Of a stretch of 33,965 nt of DNA, positions 15,604-24,165 are shown piece after piece; position 1 is the first letter of the stretch, and the number at the start of each line of letters is the position of its first letter. Source of the DNA: Pelagibacterales bacterium SAG-MED29. GTDB lineage: Bacteria > Pseudomonadota > Alphaproteobacteria > Pelagibacterales > Pelagibacteraceae. The position numbers were made by a program, and so were the translations under genes. Location: positions 1 through 33,965 of the forward strand of contig JACWDZ010000008.1 in the NCBI GenBank assembly GCA_014653815.1, read 5' to 3'. The notes beneath the pieces are model-generated. The model worked only from the letters and a program-made list of their open reading frames with translations, was not told the DNA's origin and searched no databases.

Positions 15604-15678
15604 TGGCGGTCCCACGGGGAATCGAACCCCGATTAGGTGATTGAAAACCACCTGTCCTAACCGTTAGACGATGGGACC
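15604..15678 (-). tRNA. tRNA-Glu (anticodon UUC)
   Basis: The minus strand folds into a complete cloverleaf of 75 bases including an encoded CCA end. The acceptor stem GGTCCCA pairs with TGGGACC, the anticodon stem GGTGG/TCACC closes the loop TTTTCAA with anticodon TTC, and the T-arm is CGGGG/CCCCG around TTCGATT. The recJ stop codon lies immediately upstream with no intervening base, so the tRNA is probably cut from a read-through transcript of that operon. Its 3' end matches a decayed copy at 12087-12113. Confidence 0.98.
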
Positions 15679-17442
15679 TTAGTTTTTCAGGTTCTTATTA
15701 ACAGAAATATCATCGATAATAAACTCCACATTTTTTTGTCCTCTCCATTCATTTAAAGACAATTTTCCCGCTATATTAAATGTATTGTTATTTTTTTTAA
15801 GTAAATAAGCTCCTAATTCATTATCTGCGGCATTAAAAGCAATAGTTTTTATACTTGTTCCTTCAGAACCAATCAAAACAGACTTGATATGCTTATCTCC
15901 AACTATCTTACTGTTAGCAGGTTTCAAATTTTCTATAATAAATCTTGGCTCTGGGTTGCCAGATCCAAATGGAGATAAAACATTAATTTTATCATAAAAA
16001 TCTAAATTAATCGCAGAAGGCGCGATTATACTGTCCAGCAATAATGGTTTTTGTTGATTTAAATCTTCATTAATATTTTTAAATTTACGAAATATAAACT
16101 CTTTAAATTTATCTATATTAGAAATATTTATTGAAAATCCTCCTGCCATTTTATGCCCTCCACCTTTTAATAGAATTTTTTTTTGAGTAGCGGCTATAAT
16201 TGCAGATCCAATATCGAAACCAATAATTGATCTTGCTGAGGCCTTGCCTATATCACCGTTTATAGAAATGATAATAGCTGGCTTATTAAACTTGTCTTTT
16301 AATCTTCCTGCAACAATACCAATAATTCCTTCATGCCAATTGGCGCCATGCAAAATTAAGACTGGATCTTTTAATTTACTTTCTGATTCGATTAAAATCT
16401 TTTCTATAAGATCTTTTTCTAACATTTGCCTTTCCTTATTGTACTGATCTAATTCTGTAGCTAATTTAAAAACTTCTTTTGGATTTGAATTTAATAATAA
16501 ATTTGCACCATGAGAGCACTTGCCAACTCTTCCTCCTGCATTAATTCTTGGTCCTAAAATATATCCTAAATGATAAATAGATGGATTTGCTTCAATCTTA
16601 CAAACATCAAGCAATGTTTTTAAACCAAGATTTTTTTTTGCTTTTAAAATTTTTAAACCTTGTTTGACAATAGCTCTATTCAAGCCAACTAAAGGCACAA
16701 CATCACAAACAGTTCCTAGAGAAACTAAATCTAAATAATTGATTAAGTTTGGTTCATCTATTAAATTTTTTTTAAACCAATCAATTAATCTAAGTTCTCT
16801 ATTTATTGAAACTAAAAACATAAATGATACACCCGCCGCACATAAGTATTTAAGATCAGATTTGTCATCCAATCGATTTGGATTAACAACCGAATAAGCT
16901 TTTGGTAAATTAATTTCGGATTGATGATGGTCTAAAACAATAACATCTATATTTTTACTTTTGGCATAATCAATAGCTTGGAATGATAATGTTCCACAAT
17001 CGACAGTAAAGATGACTTTAACATTTTTATCAATTAATTTCTTAAAACCTTTAATGGAAGGTCCATAACCTTCGGTTTTTCGATCTGGAATATATATTTC
17101 ATAAGATAATTTTAATTCATCAAAATATCTTCCTAGTAAAGCTGTTGAAGTAGCTCCATCCACATCGTAGTCACCAAAAACTCCTATTTTTTCTTTATTT
17201 TTAATTGCCTGCAATGTTCTTAAGGACGACTTTTCCATATCTAATAAGTTGTTTGGGTTGGGTAAAAAATTCTTAATCGAAGGATTTAAAAAACTACTAA
17301 TATCTTCTTTTTTGATATTTCTTAATGTAAGCAATTTTGCTGTAATTTCGTCAAGAGAAAATGTATCTTTTAAATAAATTATTTTTTCTTGATCAAATTT
17401 CTTTAAGATCCAATTTTTTCCAGTAACTGATACTGAATTCAT
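15679..17442 (-). CDS. recJ: Single-stranded-DNA-specific exonuclease RecJ
   Basis: A 587-residue DHH-family 5'-to-3' exonuclease acting on single-stranded DNA in recombination and repair. The N-terminal half has the phosphoesterase motifs: GDYDVDGATSTALL near residue 92, FTVDCGT near 145, the DHH signature in VIVLDHHQSE near 168 and SLGTVCDVVPL near 242. The DHHA1 part follows with GGHKMAGGFSI near 427, and an OB-type domain forms the C-terminus. Length is normal for RecJ. The start overlaps the glpX stop by four bases, making it the last protein gene of an argC-lipoprotein-hom-glpX-recJ run. The stop codon abuts the tRNA-Glu gene with no gap. Confidence 0.97.
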   Translation of the reverse strand: MNSVSVTGKNWILKKFDQEKIIYLKDTFSLDEITAKLLTLRNIKKEDISSFLNPSIKNFLPNPNNLLDMEKSSLRTLQAIKNKEKIGVFGDYDVDGATSTALLGRYFDELKLSYEIYIPDRKTEGYGPSIKGFKKLIDKNVKVIFTVDCGTLSFQAIDYAKSKNIDVIVLDHHQSEINLPKAYSVVNPNRLDDKSDLKYLCAAGVSFMFLVSINRELRLIDWFKKNLIDEPNLINYLDLVSLGTVCDVVPLVGLNRAIVKQGLKILKAKKNLGLKTLLDVCKIEANPSIYHLGYILGPRINAGGRVGKCSHGANLLLNSNPKEVFKLATELDQYNKERQMLEKDLIEKILIESESKLKDPVLILHGANWHEGIIGIVAGRLKDKFNKPAIIISINGDIGKASARSIIGFDIGSAIIAATQKKILLKGGGHKMAGGFSINISNIDKFKEFIFRKFKNINEDLNQQKPLLLDSIIAPSAINLDFYDKINVLSPFGSGNPEPRFIIENLKPANSKIVGDKHIKSVLIGSEGTSIKTIAFNAADNELGAYLLKKNNNTFNIAGKLSLNEWRGQKNVEFIIDDISVNKNLKN

Positions 17443-18380
17443 TTTTTGTGCTTATTTTTGAATAAAGTATTAACTTTACCATCTTTATGTAAGGCTATTG
17501 TATTAGCCTCGAAGAATTCCTTTTGATCTTTAATTCCATTAGCTAAATCGCCATTAGTTATAGCTGTAGCACAGAACATAACATCGCCTTTTATCATATC
17601 ATCAATATTATATTTTCTTTTTAAATCAGTTATTCCCATTTTTTTTGCTCTAACTGATTCATCGGAATCTAATACAAGTCTTGTTTGTATTTGACCTCCG
17701 TAACAACTCAATGCTGCAGCAGCTAGAACACCTTCAGGCCCTCCTCCAATACCTATATATATGTCAACAGGAGAATTTTGATCAACTATATAAATTATAC
17801 CTGAAACATCTCCATCGCTAATTAATTTTAAATTTACTTTCATTTTTTTTAAAGATGATATTATTTTTTCATGTCTAGGCCTGTCTAAAACACATGCAGT
17901 TATCTTACTGGGAGTAGTATTTTTGGCCTCAGCTAAAAGAGATATATTTTTTTCTACGCTATTATCTAGATCTACTAAATTTTTTGGTAAATTTGATCCT
18001 ATGGCTATTTTTTCCATGTATGTATCTGGTGCAAAAAATAATTTATTTTCCTCTGCAGCAGCCAGCACAGAAAATGAATTTGGTAAATTTTTTGCAACAA
18101 AGTTTGTTCCTTCTAATGGATCAACTGCTATATCTAGTTTTTGACCTTTTTTTGTGCCAACTTTTTCACCAATAAAAAGCATCGGTGCTTCATCCATTTC
18201 ACCTTCACCAATAACAATTTTGCCATCCATACCAATTTTATTAAATTCTCTTCTCATAGCATCGACAGCTGCTTGATCAGCCGCAATCTTATCATTTTTT
18301 CCAATAAATTTAGATGCACCATAAGCTGCTTTTTCGGTAGCATTAACAAATAGTTTTAAATATTCAGACTTAATAGACAT
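17439..18380 (-). CDS. glpX: Class II fructose-1,6-bisphosphatase GlpX
   Basis: Removes the 1-phosphate of fructose 1,6-bisphosphate in gluconeogenesis, using divalent metal; some relatives also act on sedoheptulose bisphosphate. The 313-residue protein has GEGEMDEAPML near residue 58, the metal-site motif DPLEGTNF near 87, and GIGGGPEGVLAAAALSCYGG near 210, all GlpX hallmarks. It is soluble and of normal length. The gene starts two bases after the homoserine dehydrogenase stop and overlaps recJ by four. The hom-glpX-recJ order is, to my recollection, shared by many alphaproteobacteria, which argues that the region right of tRNA-Glu is the ancestral chromosome. Confidence 0.96.
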   Translation of the reverse strand: MSIKSEYLKLFVNATEKAAYGASKFIGKNDKIAADQAAVDAMRREFNKIGMDGKIVIGEGEMDEAPMLFIGEKVGTKKGQKLDIAVDPLEGTNFVAKNLPNSFSVLAAAEENKLFFAPDTYMEKIAIGSNLPKNLVDLDNSVEKNISLLAEAKNTTPSKITACVLDRPRHEKIISSLKKMKVNLKLISDGDVSGIIYIVDQNSPVDIYIGIGGGPEGVLAAAALSCYGGQIQTRLVLDSDESVRAKKMGITDLKRKYNIDDMIKGDVMFCATAITNGDLANGIKDQKEFFEANTIALHKDGKVNTLFKNKHKK

Positions 18381-18382
18381 TA

Positions 18383-19678
18383 TTAATTAGCACCAATTCT
18401 AATTAATTTAGGTTTTTTAATTATATAAGGTTTCTTTTGAGTTTGTTTAATAATTTTGTTTAAAAATTTATCTTTAGAATTATGTGTGATTATTATGATC
18501 GAAGAAAACTTTTTTGATTTATTTGGGTTTTGAATTAATCTTTTTATTGAAACTTTGTTTTTAGAAAATATTTTTGTTATATTTGATAAAACTCCTTGTT
18601 TATCTAACACTTCAAAACGCAAGTAAGCAGAAAAAAACCTTTCCGATATATTCTCATACTTTATTTTTTTCCTTTCTTTACTAGATATGGAAAAAGGGAA
18701 CTTAATGTTTCCTCTTAAAATAGAAGAAATATCGGATACTAAAGCAGAAGTAGTTGCTTCTGGCCCAGCACCTTCCCCTTGAATAACGTTTTGACCTACA
18801 GGGTTCCCATCTACTATAACAGCGTTTAAAACGCCATCAATGCTAGCAATATAAGAACTTTTTTTAATTAAAGTTGGATGTACACGCTGATAAACTTTAT
18901 TATTAATTATTTCTGACACACCTAATAATTTTATCTTATATCCAAGTTTATTAGCATTATCTATATCTAGTTTGTCGATAAAATTAATTCCTTCTACATG
19001 AATATTGTTATCGATAAATGAGTTGAAACATAACGAAGATAGTATTTTTAATTTTGCAGCAACATCATCGCCATTTAAGTCAGATAAAGGATTTGACTCT
19101 GCATAACCTAATTTTTTTGCATCTTCCAAAACATCTTTAAAGTTTTTATTCTCTTTCTCCATAGTAGAAAGAATATAATTAGATGTTCCGTTGAAAATTC
19201 CATAAACTCTATTGATTTTATTTGCTATCAAACCTTCTTTTAAAGATCTTATAATTGGAACACCTCCACATACGGCAGCTTCAAATTCTAAATTGACATT
19301 ATTTTTTTCAGCAATTTTAGAGAGCTGGTCGCCATATTTTGCTATTAGAGCTTTATTTGCAGTTACAACATGTTTTTTATTTTTTAGTGCATTAAAAACT
19401 AATTTTTTTGCTGCACCTTCTGCCCCACCTATCAATTCAACAATTATATCTACACTTTTCAATTTTGTTGCATCCAAATAATTTTTAAGCCATTTTTTTT
19501 TATTTATTTTAATATTTCTTTTTTTATTTCTACTTTTTGCTGAAACAAAAATAATATTGGGTATACAGTTATTTTTTTTTGATAATATTTCTTTGTTATT
19601 ATGTAAATATTTATATAAATAACTACCAATATTGCCTAAACCAACAATGGCTATATTTAATTTATTATTATTTTTCAT
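18383..19678 (-). CDS. hom: Homoserine dehydrogenase with C-terminal ACT domain
   Basis: Reduces aspartate semialdehyde to homoserine on the route to threonine and methionine. In the 431 residues, the dinucleotide-binding fold opens with IAIVGLGNIGSYLY (9-22), and VTANKALIAKYG near 105 carries the conserved Lys. GIFNGTSNYILSTM near 157-170 and YAESNPLSDLNGDDVAAKL near 192-210 form the catalytic region. A C-terminal ACT domain (about 350-425; RFEVLDKQGVLSNITKIF) is the usual site for allosteric inhibition by threonine. The start overlaps the upstream lipoprotein stop by four bases, and glpX begins two bases after its end. Confidence 0.97.
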   Translation of the reverse strand: MKNNNKLNIAIVGLGNIGSYLYKYLHNNKEILSKKNNCIPNIIFVSAKSRNKKRNIKINKKKWLKNYLDATKLKSVDIIVELIGGAEGAAKKLVFNALKNKKHVVTANKALIAKYGDQLSKIAEKNNVNLEFEAAVCGGVPIIRSLKEGLIANKINRVYGIFNGTSNYILSTMEKENKNFKDVLEDAKKLGYAESNPLSDLNGDDVAAKLKILSSLCFNSFIDNNIHVEGINFIDKLDIDNANKLGYKIKLLGVSEIINNKVYQRVHPTLIKKSSYIASIDGVLNAVIVDGNPVGQNVIQGEGAGPEATTSALVSDISSILRGNIKFPFSISSKERKKIKYENISERFFSAYLRFEVLDKQGVLSNITKIFSKNKVSIKRLIQNPNKSKKFSSIIIITHNSKDKFLNKIIKQTQKKPYIIKKPKLIRIGAN

Positions 19679-20241
19679 TTATCTTCTCTAATTGTAATAT
19701 CAGGAAATTTTTTTTTTTTACCCTGTTTAACTAAATATTCGGATATTTCATCAATACTACATTTTTTAAGTATAGTACAAATATCAGTTATTTTTTTTTC
19801 AGTCTTATTAACAATTTTTTTTGTTTCTGTTGCAGTATTTAGAGTTTTTTGCTTTTTTTTGGGCTCTGTTAATTTTTTTTGTTTTGTTATCTTTTTATCT
19901 TTAATTTTTTTATTCTTATTTTTTTTTCTATTTCTTAATTCTGTTTTTTTTCTCTCAATTTCATCATTAGATAAAACTTTAATCTCCTTTTTAGTTTGTT
20001 TTTTATTTAATACAGTAATTTCTTTTTTACCCTCAGAGTTTGATTTTAAATTAAGTTCAACAAGATCAATTTCTTCTGCTTTATTGTTTATAACTCTTAC
20101 TTCTAATATCAGATTATCCTCAAAAAATTGCTCTGCTTCTGCTTTATTTATACAAACATGATCTCCACAAATCAGAACAGTTTTTGGTTTGTTGCATCCA
20201 TAAATCGTTAATATAATTAAGAGAAATAATAATTTTTTCAT
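19675..20241 (-). CDS. Lysine-rich predicted lipoprotein of unknown function
   Basis: I do not recognise a family. The 188-residue protein starts MKKLLFLLIILTIYGCNK, a lipoprotein signal peptide whose lipobox (TIYGC) would attach lipid at Cys16. A short conserved-looking segment with three more Cys (CGDHVCINKAEAEQFFEDN) follows; Cys25 and Cys30 could pair by a disulfide. Residues about 90-150 are an extremely Lys/Glu/Asn-rich, probably disordered or coiled-coil linker. The C-terminus (CTILKKCSIDEISEYLVKQG) has two more Cys and looks folded. It could be a periplasmic, envelope-anchored spacer protein with small domains at both ends. It overlaps argC and hom by four bases each, an odd place for an envelope protein, but such packing is common in streamlined genomes. 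Confidence 0.7.
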   Translation of the reverse strand: MKKLLFLLIILTIYGCNKPKTVLICGDHVCINKAEAEQFFEDNLILEVRVINNKAEEIDLVELNLKSNSEGKKEITVLNKKQTKKEIKVLSNDEIERKKTELRNRKKNKNKKIKDKKITKQKKLTEPKKKQKTLNTATETKKIVNKTEKKITDICTILKKCSIDEISEYLVKQGKKKKFPDITIREDK

Positions 20242-21272
20242 TTTAGGCCAAGAGATTGTGGAAGCTTATACATTAGATTCATATTCTGAATCGCTTGACC
20301 AGAAGCCCCTTTAATTAAATTATCAATTGAAGAAAAAATAACAATCTTATTTTTTACTCTAGTATTACAAATTGAAACTTCACAATTATTTGTGTTTAAA
20401 ACATTGCCTGAACCAAGTTCTGAGTTCAATTTTAATATTTTTATAAATTTATCATTTTTATAATATTTGATTAATTCATTTCTCAATTTATTTGATGATG
20501 AATTCTTTTTTAATTCAATATATATAGATGTCAAAATACCTCTAAATGTGGGAAGTATATGAGGATTAAAAGTAAATTTAATATTTTTTTTTGTATATTT
20601 TTTAAATTCCTGATCAATTTCAGAAATATGCCTATGATTTTTTGTGCTATAAGCAAAAGTAGAATGATATAAATTTTTATGTTTAAATTTTTTTTCTAAA
20701 TTTTTACCTGCACCAGAATAACCGGATTTTGAGTCTATAGTTATATTATTAATATTAATCAAATTTTTTTTAATCAATGGCAATAAAGGAATTTGTATTG
20801 ATGTTGGATAACAACCTGGATTTGCTATTATTCTATACTTAAAAATATTTTTTTTAACAAACTCAGATATTGCATAAATTGAATCTTTTATAAGTTTTTT
20901 TGCTTTATGTTGTTTTTTGTAATTTTTTCTATATTTATTTGGGTCAGTAATTCTAAAATCAGCAGATAAATCAATAAATTTTATCTTTCTATATTTATAG
21001 TAGATTCTTTTAATAATTTTTTGAGCCTCTCCATTTGGTAAAGAAAAAAAAACTAAATCAATTTTTTTCCAATCAATCTTATTAATAGAAGATATTTTTG
21101 GCAACTTCTTCTTGATTCTTTGATCGAAAAAAGAAATTTTTTTGCCTAAATTTCTTGTAGCACATAAATTTATAATATTTGCTTTAGGATGTTTAGATAA
21201 TAAATAAACTAAATCTAAACCTGTGTATCCCGTTGCTCCTATTATAGCTATATTAATCTTTTTTTTAGACAT
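20238..21272 (-). CDS. argC: N-acetyl-gamma-glutamyl-phosphate reductase
   Basis: Third enzyme of arginine biosynthesis: NADPH-dependent reduction of N-acetylglutamyl phosphate to the semialdehyde. The 344-residue protein begins with the nucleotide-binding motif IIGATGYTGLDLVYLLSKHP, has DLSADFR near residue 108 and the catalytic Cys in NPGCYPTSIQIPL near 151-163, and shows SGYSGAGK and a late His-containing block (FNPHILPTFRGILTSI) typical of the long ArgC type. It heads the minus-strand run argC-lipoprotein-hom-glpX-recJ and follows rpsI after 43 bases, so it may be read from the ribosomal-protein promoter. Confidence 0.96.
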   Translation of the reverse strand: MSKKKINIAIIGATGYTGLDLVYLLSKHPKANIINLCATRNLGKKISFFDQRIKKKLPKISSINKIDWKKIDLVFFSLPNGEAQKIIKRIYYKYRKIKFIDLSADFRITDPNKYRKNYKKQHKAKKLIKDSIYAISEFVKKNIFKYRIIANPGCYPTSIQIPLLPLIKKNLININNITIDSKSGYSGAGKNLEKKFKHKNLYHSTFAYSTKNHRHISEIDQEFKKYTKKNIKFTFNPHILPTFRGILTSIYIELKKNSSSNKLRNELIKYYKNDKFIKILKLNSELGSGNVLNTNNCEVSICNTRVKNKIVIFSSIDNLIKGASGQAIQNMNLMYKLPQSLGLK

Positions 21273-21315
21273 TTAATCTTATAACATTGTCCAGTTAATT
21301 ATTAAATTTAAATGA

Positions 21316-21756
21316 TTATCTCTTAGAGAATTGGAAACTTCTTCTGGCTTTTCTGTGTCCGTATTTCTTTCTCTCAACAACACGTGAGTCACGGGTGGTT
21401 AATTTGTCTTTCTTTAGATTTTTTTTCAAAAGTTCATCATGAGATATTAATGCTCTAGAAATACCTAAGATTATCGCACCAGCTTGGCCTGATAAGCCGC
21501 CGCCTTTAACGGAGCATTTTACATCATAATTAGTTCTTATTTCTGAGATTTCGAGTGGCCTTGTTACAATAATTTGATGAACGGGTCTTTTAAAGTATTC
21601 ATCCATCTTAATTCCGTTAACATAAATATTGCCAGAACCTTTTTTTATCCAAACTTTTGCTATTGATCTTTTTCTTCTACCAGTGGCATACTTACTGTCT
21701 TTAAAATCAAGTTTAATTTTTTTAGTAGGTGCAGGCGAAGTATTTAAATTATCCAT
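21316..21756 (-). CDS. rpsI: 30S ribosomal protein S9
   Basis: A 146-residue S9. The core starts at YATGRRKRSIAKVWIKKGSG and continues through YFKRPVHQIIVTRPLE, VKGGGLSGQAGAIILGISRAL and the basic tail KKYGHRKARRSFQFSKR, whose last residues reach the P-site tRNA in the ribosome. The short N-terminal extension before the core is common in alphaproteobacteria. The start codon shares its first base with the rplM stop (TAATG), the classic rplM-rpsI coupling. Confidence 0.98.
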   Translation of the reverse strand: MDNLNTSPAPTKKIKLDFKDSKYATGRRKRSIAKVWIKKGSGNIYVNGIKMDEYFKRPVHQIIVTRPLEISEIRTNYDVKCSVKGGGLSGQAGAIILGISRALISHDELLKKNLKKDKLTTRDSRVVERKKYGHRKARRSFQFSKR

Positions 21757-22217
21757 TAATTTCTTACTAAATTTCTTTTATTTAATTTTTTAAATTCTAT
21801 GATTTTTGGTTTTTGAATATCATGAGGATGGTTCTCACCATTATAGATTTTTAATTTTGTTAATTGTTTTTTTGCCAAAGGGCCACCTGGCAACATTCTT
21901 TTAACAGCTAATTTTAGAATTTCTTGAGTTTTATTTTTTTCTTTTAATAGGAAAGGTGTTGTTTCTTTTATACCTCCTGGGTAACCTGTATGTTTAAAAT
22001 ATTTTTTATTTTTAAATTTTTTTCCAGTAAATTTAATTTTGTCAATATTAGTAACTACAACAAAATCACCATTATCAATATGCGGATTAAAAGTTGGTTT
22101 ATTTTTGCCTCTTAGAACTTTTGATATGTAAGAAGCTAGTCTTCCAACTGCAGCATTTTCAGCATTAATAATATACCAGTCTTTTTTAATTTCTTTTTTT
22201 TTAATAAAAGGTGTCAT
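21756..22217 (-). CDS. rplM: 50S ribosomal protein L13
   Basis: L13 with the expected DWYIINAENAAVGRLAS opening, GDFVVVTNIDKIKFTGKK in the middle and AVKRMLPGGPLAKKQLTKLK towards the end; 153 residues from the chosen start. The open frame extends further upstream to 22259, but the extra 14 residues do not belong to L13, and the ATG at 22217 gives the normal N-terminus (MTPFIKKKEIKKDW). No clear Shine-Dalgarno sequence precedes it. The 42 bases up to the ctaA stop would hold the leader. It is followed directly by rpsI. Confidence 0.97.
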   Translation of the reverse strand: MTPFIKKKEIKKDWYIINAENAAVGRLASYISKVLRGKNKPTFNPHIDNGDFVVVTNIDKIKFTGKKFKNKKYFKHTGYPGGIKETTPFLLKEKNKTQEILKLAVKRMLPGGPLAKKQLTKLKIYNGENHPHDIQKPKIIEFKKLNKRNLVRN

Positions 22218-22259
22218 TTTAATAGAGCGATAAATACGCACAAAATTTAATAAAGTCAA

Positions 22260-23288
22260 TTAATTAATAGATTTATAGTAAAAATTTAACGAGAGAAGTA
22301 TTAAAAAAATGCTAGAAATTTGATGTAGCGATGCTATTGCAATATGTAAATCTGTAATTAAAGCTAATATACCTAAAATTATTTGAATAAAAATAAATAT
22401 TAATAAATAAAAATAAGGCTTATATAAATTTTTTCTATTAAACTTTTTAATACTAAAACCTATAAAAATTAAAAGAAAAAATATTATATACGCTACATTT
22501 CGATGTATAAATTGAACTACACTTCTATCATTCAAATTTAAAAATTCTTTATAATCTTTAAAATTGATGTCATTTGGATAAAAAGATTCATTCATAAGTG
22601 GCCAAGTTTGATAGATCTTACCTGCATCTAAACCTGATACAAAAGCACCTAATATAATTTGTAGAAAAATTAAGAATAAAAAAACTTTTATAGAAATAAA
22701 CTTTGAATTATTTAAAAAAAAACTTTTATTTGAATTTGTCTTGAAATTTAAATAATTCCATGTCAAACTTGCTAAAATTATAAATGCTATAAATAAATGT
22801 GCTGAAAGTCTAAAATGACTTACATCTATTTTATCAACTAAACCACTTGCAACCATATACCATCCCATAAATCCCTGAAAGCAAACTAGTAAGAAAATAA
22901 TATATAAATTTATTATTTTTTTATAATTAATTTTAAATGAAAAAAATATTAAAGGTAAAATTATAGCCAGACCAATTATTCTTCCTAAAATTCTATGTAT
23001 CCACTCCCACCAAAAAATAACCTTAAACTCATTAATATTCATAGAATAGTTTTGTAATTTATATTCTGGTATTTCCTTGTATAAATTAAAATAATAAATC
23101 CAATCTTTTTCTGTTATAGGTGGGATCACACCAGAGAACAGCTCCCATTGAGTTATTGAAAGACCAGAGTCCGTCAATCTAGTTAATCCTCCAACTATAA
23201 TCATTAATCCTATTAATAAAATCAATAAGATCAACCAGTTGAGAAAAAATTTATTCAATTTATGATTTAAATTAATATTCATAAACAA
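22260..23288 (-). CDS. ctaA: Heme A synthase (CtaA/COX15)
   Basis: Oxidises the C-8 methyl of heme O to the formyl group of heme A for aa3-type cytochrome oxidase; integral to the inner membrane. The 342 residues contain eight hydrophobic segments and the four heme-ligand His regions: FWWEWIHRILGR near 93-104, DVSHFRLSAHLFIA near 155-168, VVQFIHRNVAYII near 257-269 and IASLHQISSIF near 318-328. GGLTRLTDSGLSITQWE near 33-49 is the conserved first loop with its Glu. This is the long alphaproteobacterial/mitochondrial type. A start at the third codon (22282) is equally possible. It is divergent from the chorismate mutase gene over a 44-base gap. Confidence 0.96.
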   Translation of the reverse strand: MFMNINLNHKLNKFFLNWLILLILLIGLMIIVGGLTRLTDSGLSITQWELFSGVIPPITEKDWIYYFNLYKEIPEYKLQNYSMNINEFKVIFWWEWIHRILGRIIGLAIILPLIFFSFKINYKKIINLYIIFLLVCFQGFMGWYMVASGLVDKIDVSHFRLSAHLFIAFIILASLTWNYLNFKTNSNKSFFLNNSKFISIKVFLFLIFLQIILGAFVSGLDAGKIYQTWPLMNESFYPNDINFKDYKEFLNLNDRSVVQFIHRNVAYIIFFLLIFIGFSIKKFNRKNLYKPYFYLLIFIFIQIILGILALITDLHIAIASLHQISSIFLILLSLNFYYKSIN

Positions 23289-23332
23289 AGTATATAATTA
23301 AATTAAAAAATGAATATAATATTAATGTCGCT

Positions 23333-23614
23333 ATGAAAAATAAAAAAATCGATTTAATTAGAAAAAAATTAGACAAATTAGATCTTAAAATGCTTAACTT
23401 AATTAAAAAAAGAAGCATATTGGTCAATAAAATATTAAATGAAAAAAGATATAAAAATCAAATTATAGATAATAAAAGAATTAACATTATTTTGAGAAAA
23501 ATTACTAAAGAATCTCAAAAAAGAAACTTAGATTCAAAAATAACTAACACTATATGGAAAGCTATGATTAGATCGTTTATTAATTATGAGTTTAGAAATT
23601 TTAAAAAAAAATAA
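23333..23614 (+). CDS. Chorismate mutase, AroQ type
   Basis: A 93-residue all-helical protein matching the monofunctional AroQ chorismate mutase fold. IRKKLDKLDLKMLNLIKKRS (9-28) is helix 1, with the conserved Arg and Asp spacing, and ILVNKI plus KNQIIDNKRINIILRKI carry the later Lys, Asp and Arg positions of the active site. It would convert chorismate to prephenate on the way to phenylalanine and tyrosine. It is the only plus-strand gene in this part and ends two bases before the stop of the convergent rpmG gene. Sequence identity to the family looks low, as expected for such short, A+T-rich genes. Confidence 0.8.
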   Translation: MKNKKIDLIRKKLDKLDLKMLNLIKKRSILVNKILNEKRYKNQIIDNKRINIILRKITKESQKRNLDSKITNTIWKAMIRSFINYEFRNFKKK

Positions 23615-23615
23615 A

Positions 23616-23807
23616 TTATTTACTGTGTGGTGGTAATTTTTTTTCAACAAAAAATTCATGTTTTCTAGTATTTGGATTATACTTTTTTAATTTTAATTTA
23701 TCTTTAGCTTTTTCACCTTTAGTAGGCTTTTTTGCATAATAGATAAATTTACTATCATGATTATTTTCTGGAACCATTCTTACTTTAATATGTGTTTTTT
23801 TTGCCAT
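23616..23807 (-). CDS. rpmG: 50S ribosomal protein L33
   Basis: A 63-residue protein with the L33 pattern: a short N-terminal strand (MAKKTHIKVRMVPE), FIYYAKKP in place of the usual FYTTTKN, and the C-terminal block LKLKKYNPNTRKHEFFVEKK, which is close to the canonical KKFDPVVRKHV. It lacks the zinc-binding Cys pairs, as do many L33 proteins. It is slightly longer than most family members in its middle part. Its 5' end overlaps the MerR-like gene by 23 bases, an unusually long overlap; the ATG at 23807 is the natural family start. Confidence 0.9.
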   Translation of the reverse strand: MAKKTHIKVRMVPENNHDSKFIYYAKKPTKGEKAKDKLKLKKYNPNTRKHEFFVEKKLPPHSK

Positions 23808-24165
23808 ATTTTTTTATTTTCTTAAGTTTCTCTAATATTTTTTTGCTTTTATCTTTAATGATTTTTCTATGATAGTCAGCTTTTAAACTATAAGAATTAT
23901 AATCGTCAAGACTATTTATATTTGATTTAAGTATGTTTTTAACCCCACTTATAGTCATTCCTTTATCTTTTAGCAGAAACTTTATCAATTTAATGATGTT
24001 TATTTGTTTTTTAGAATAATACCTTCTACTTTTAATAATTGTTGGTTTAATTTGCTTAAATTCTTTTTCCCAATATCTTAAAATGTAATTAGAGGGTTTT
24101 TTTGTCTTAATGTTTATTATTTCTAATAACTTCGATACTTCAGAAATGTTTATTAATTTATCCAC
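23785..24165 (-). CDS. MerR-family transcriptional regulator
   Basis: The 126-residue protein is the MerR-like regulator commonly found right after ihfA in alphaproteobacteria. INISEVSKLLEI opens the helix-turn-helix, LRYWEKEFKQIKPTIIKSRRYYSKKQIN (about 29-56) is the MerR signature with the wing, and DKGMTISGVKNIL begins the dimerisation helix. There is no ligand-binding domain beyond a short Lys-rich tail, so it is probably a simple DNA-binding factor. Its target is unknown. The start shares one base with the ihfA stop, and its end overlaps rpmG by 23 bases. Confidence 0.88.
   Translation of the reverse strand: MDKLINISEVSKLLEIINIKTKKPSNYILRYWEKEFKQIKPTIIKSRRYYSKKQINIIKLIKFLLKDKGMTISGVKNILKSNINSLDDYNSYSLKADYHRKIIKDKSKKILEKLKKIKKYGKKNTY

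Noticed and set aside
19859-20161. Hydrophobic plus-strand ORF opposite the Lys-rich lipoprotein
   Set aside because: Antisense of Lys-rich codons gives Phe/Leu-rich frames automatically; no start signal or family resemblance.
22218-22259. Longer L13 with 14 extra N-terminal residues
   Set aside because: The extra residues do not match L13, whose family start is met exactly by the ATG at 22217.
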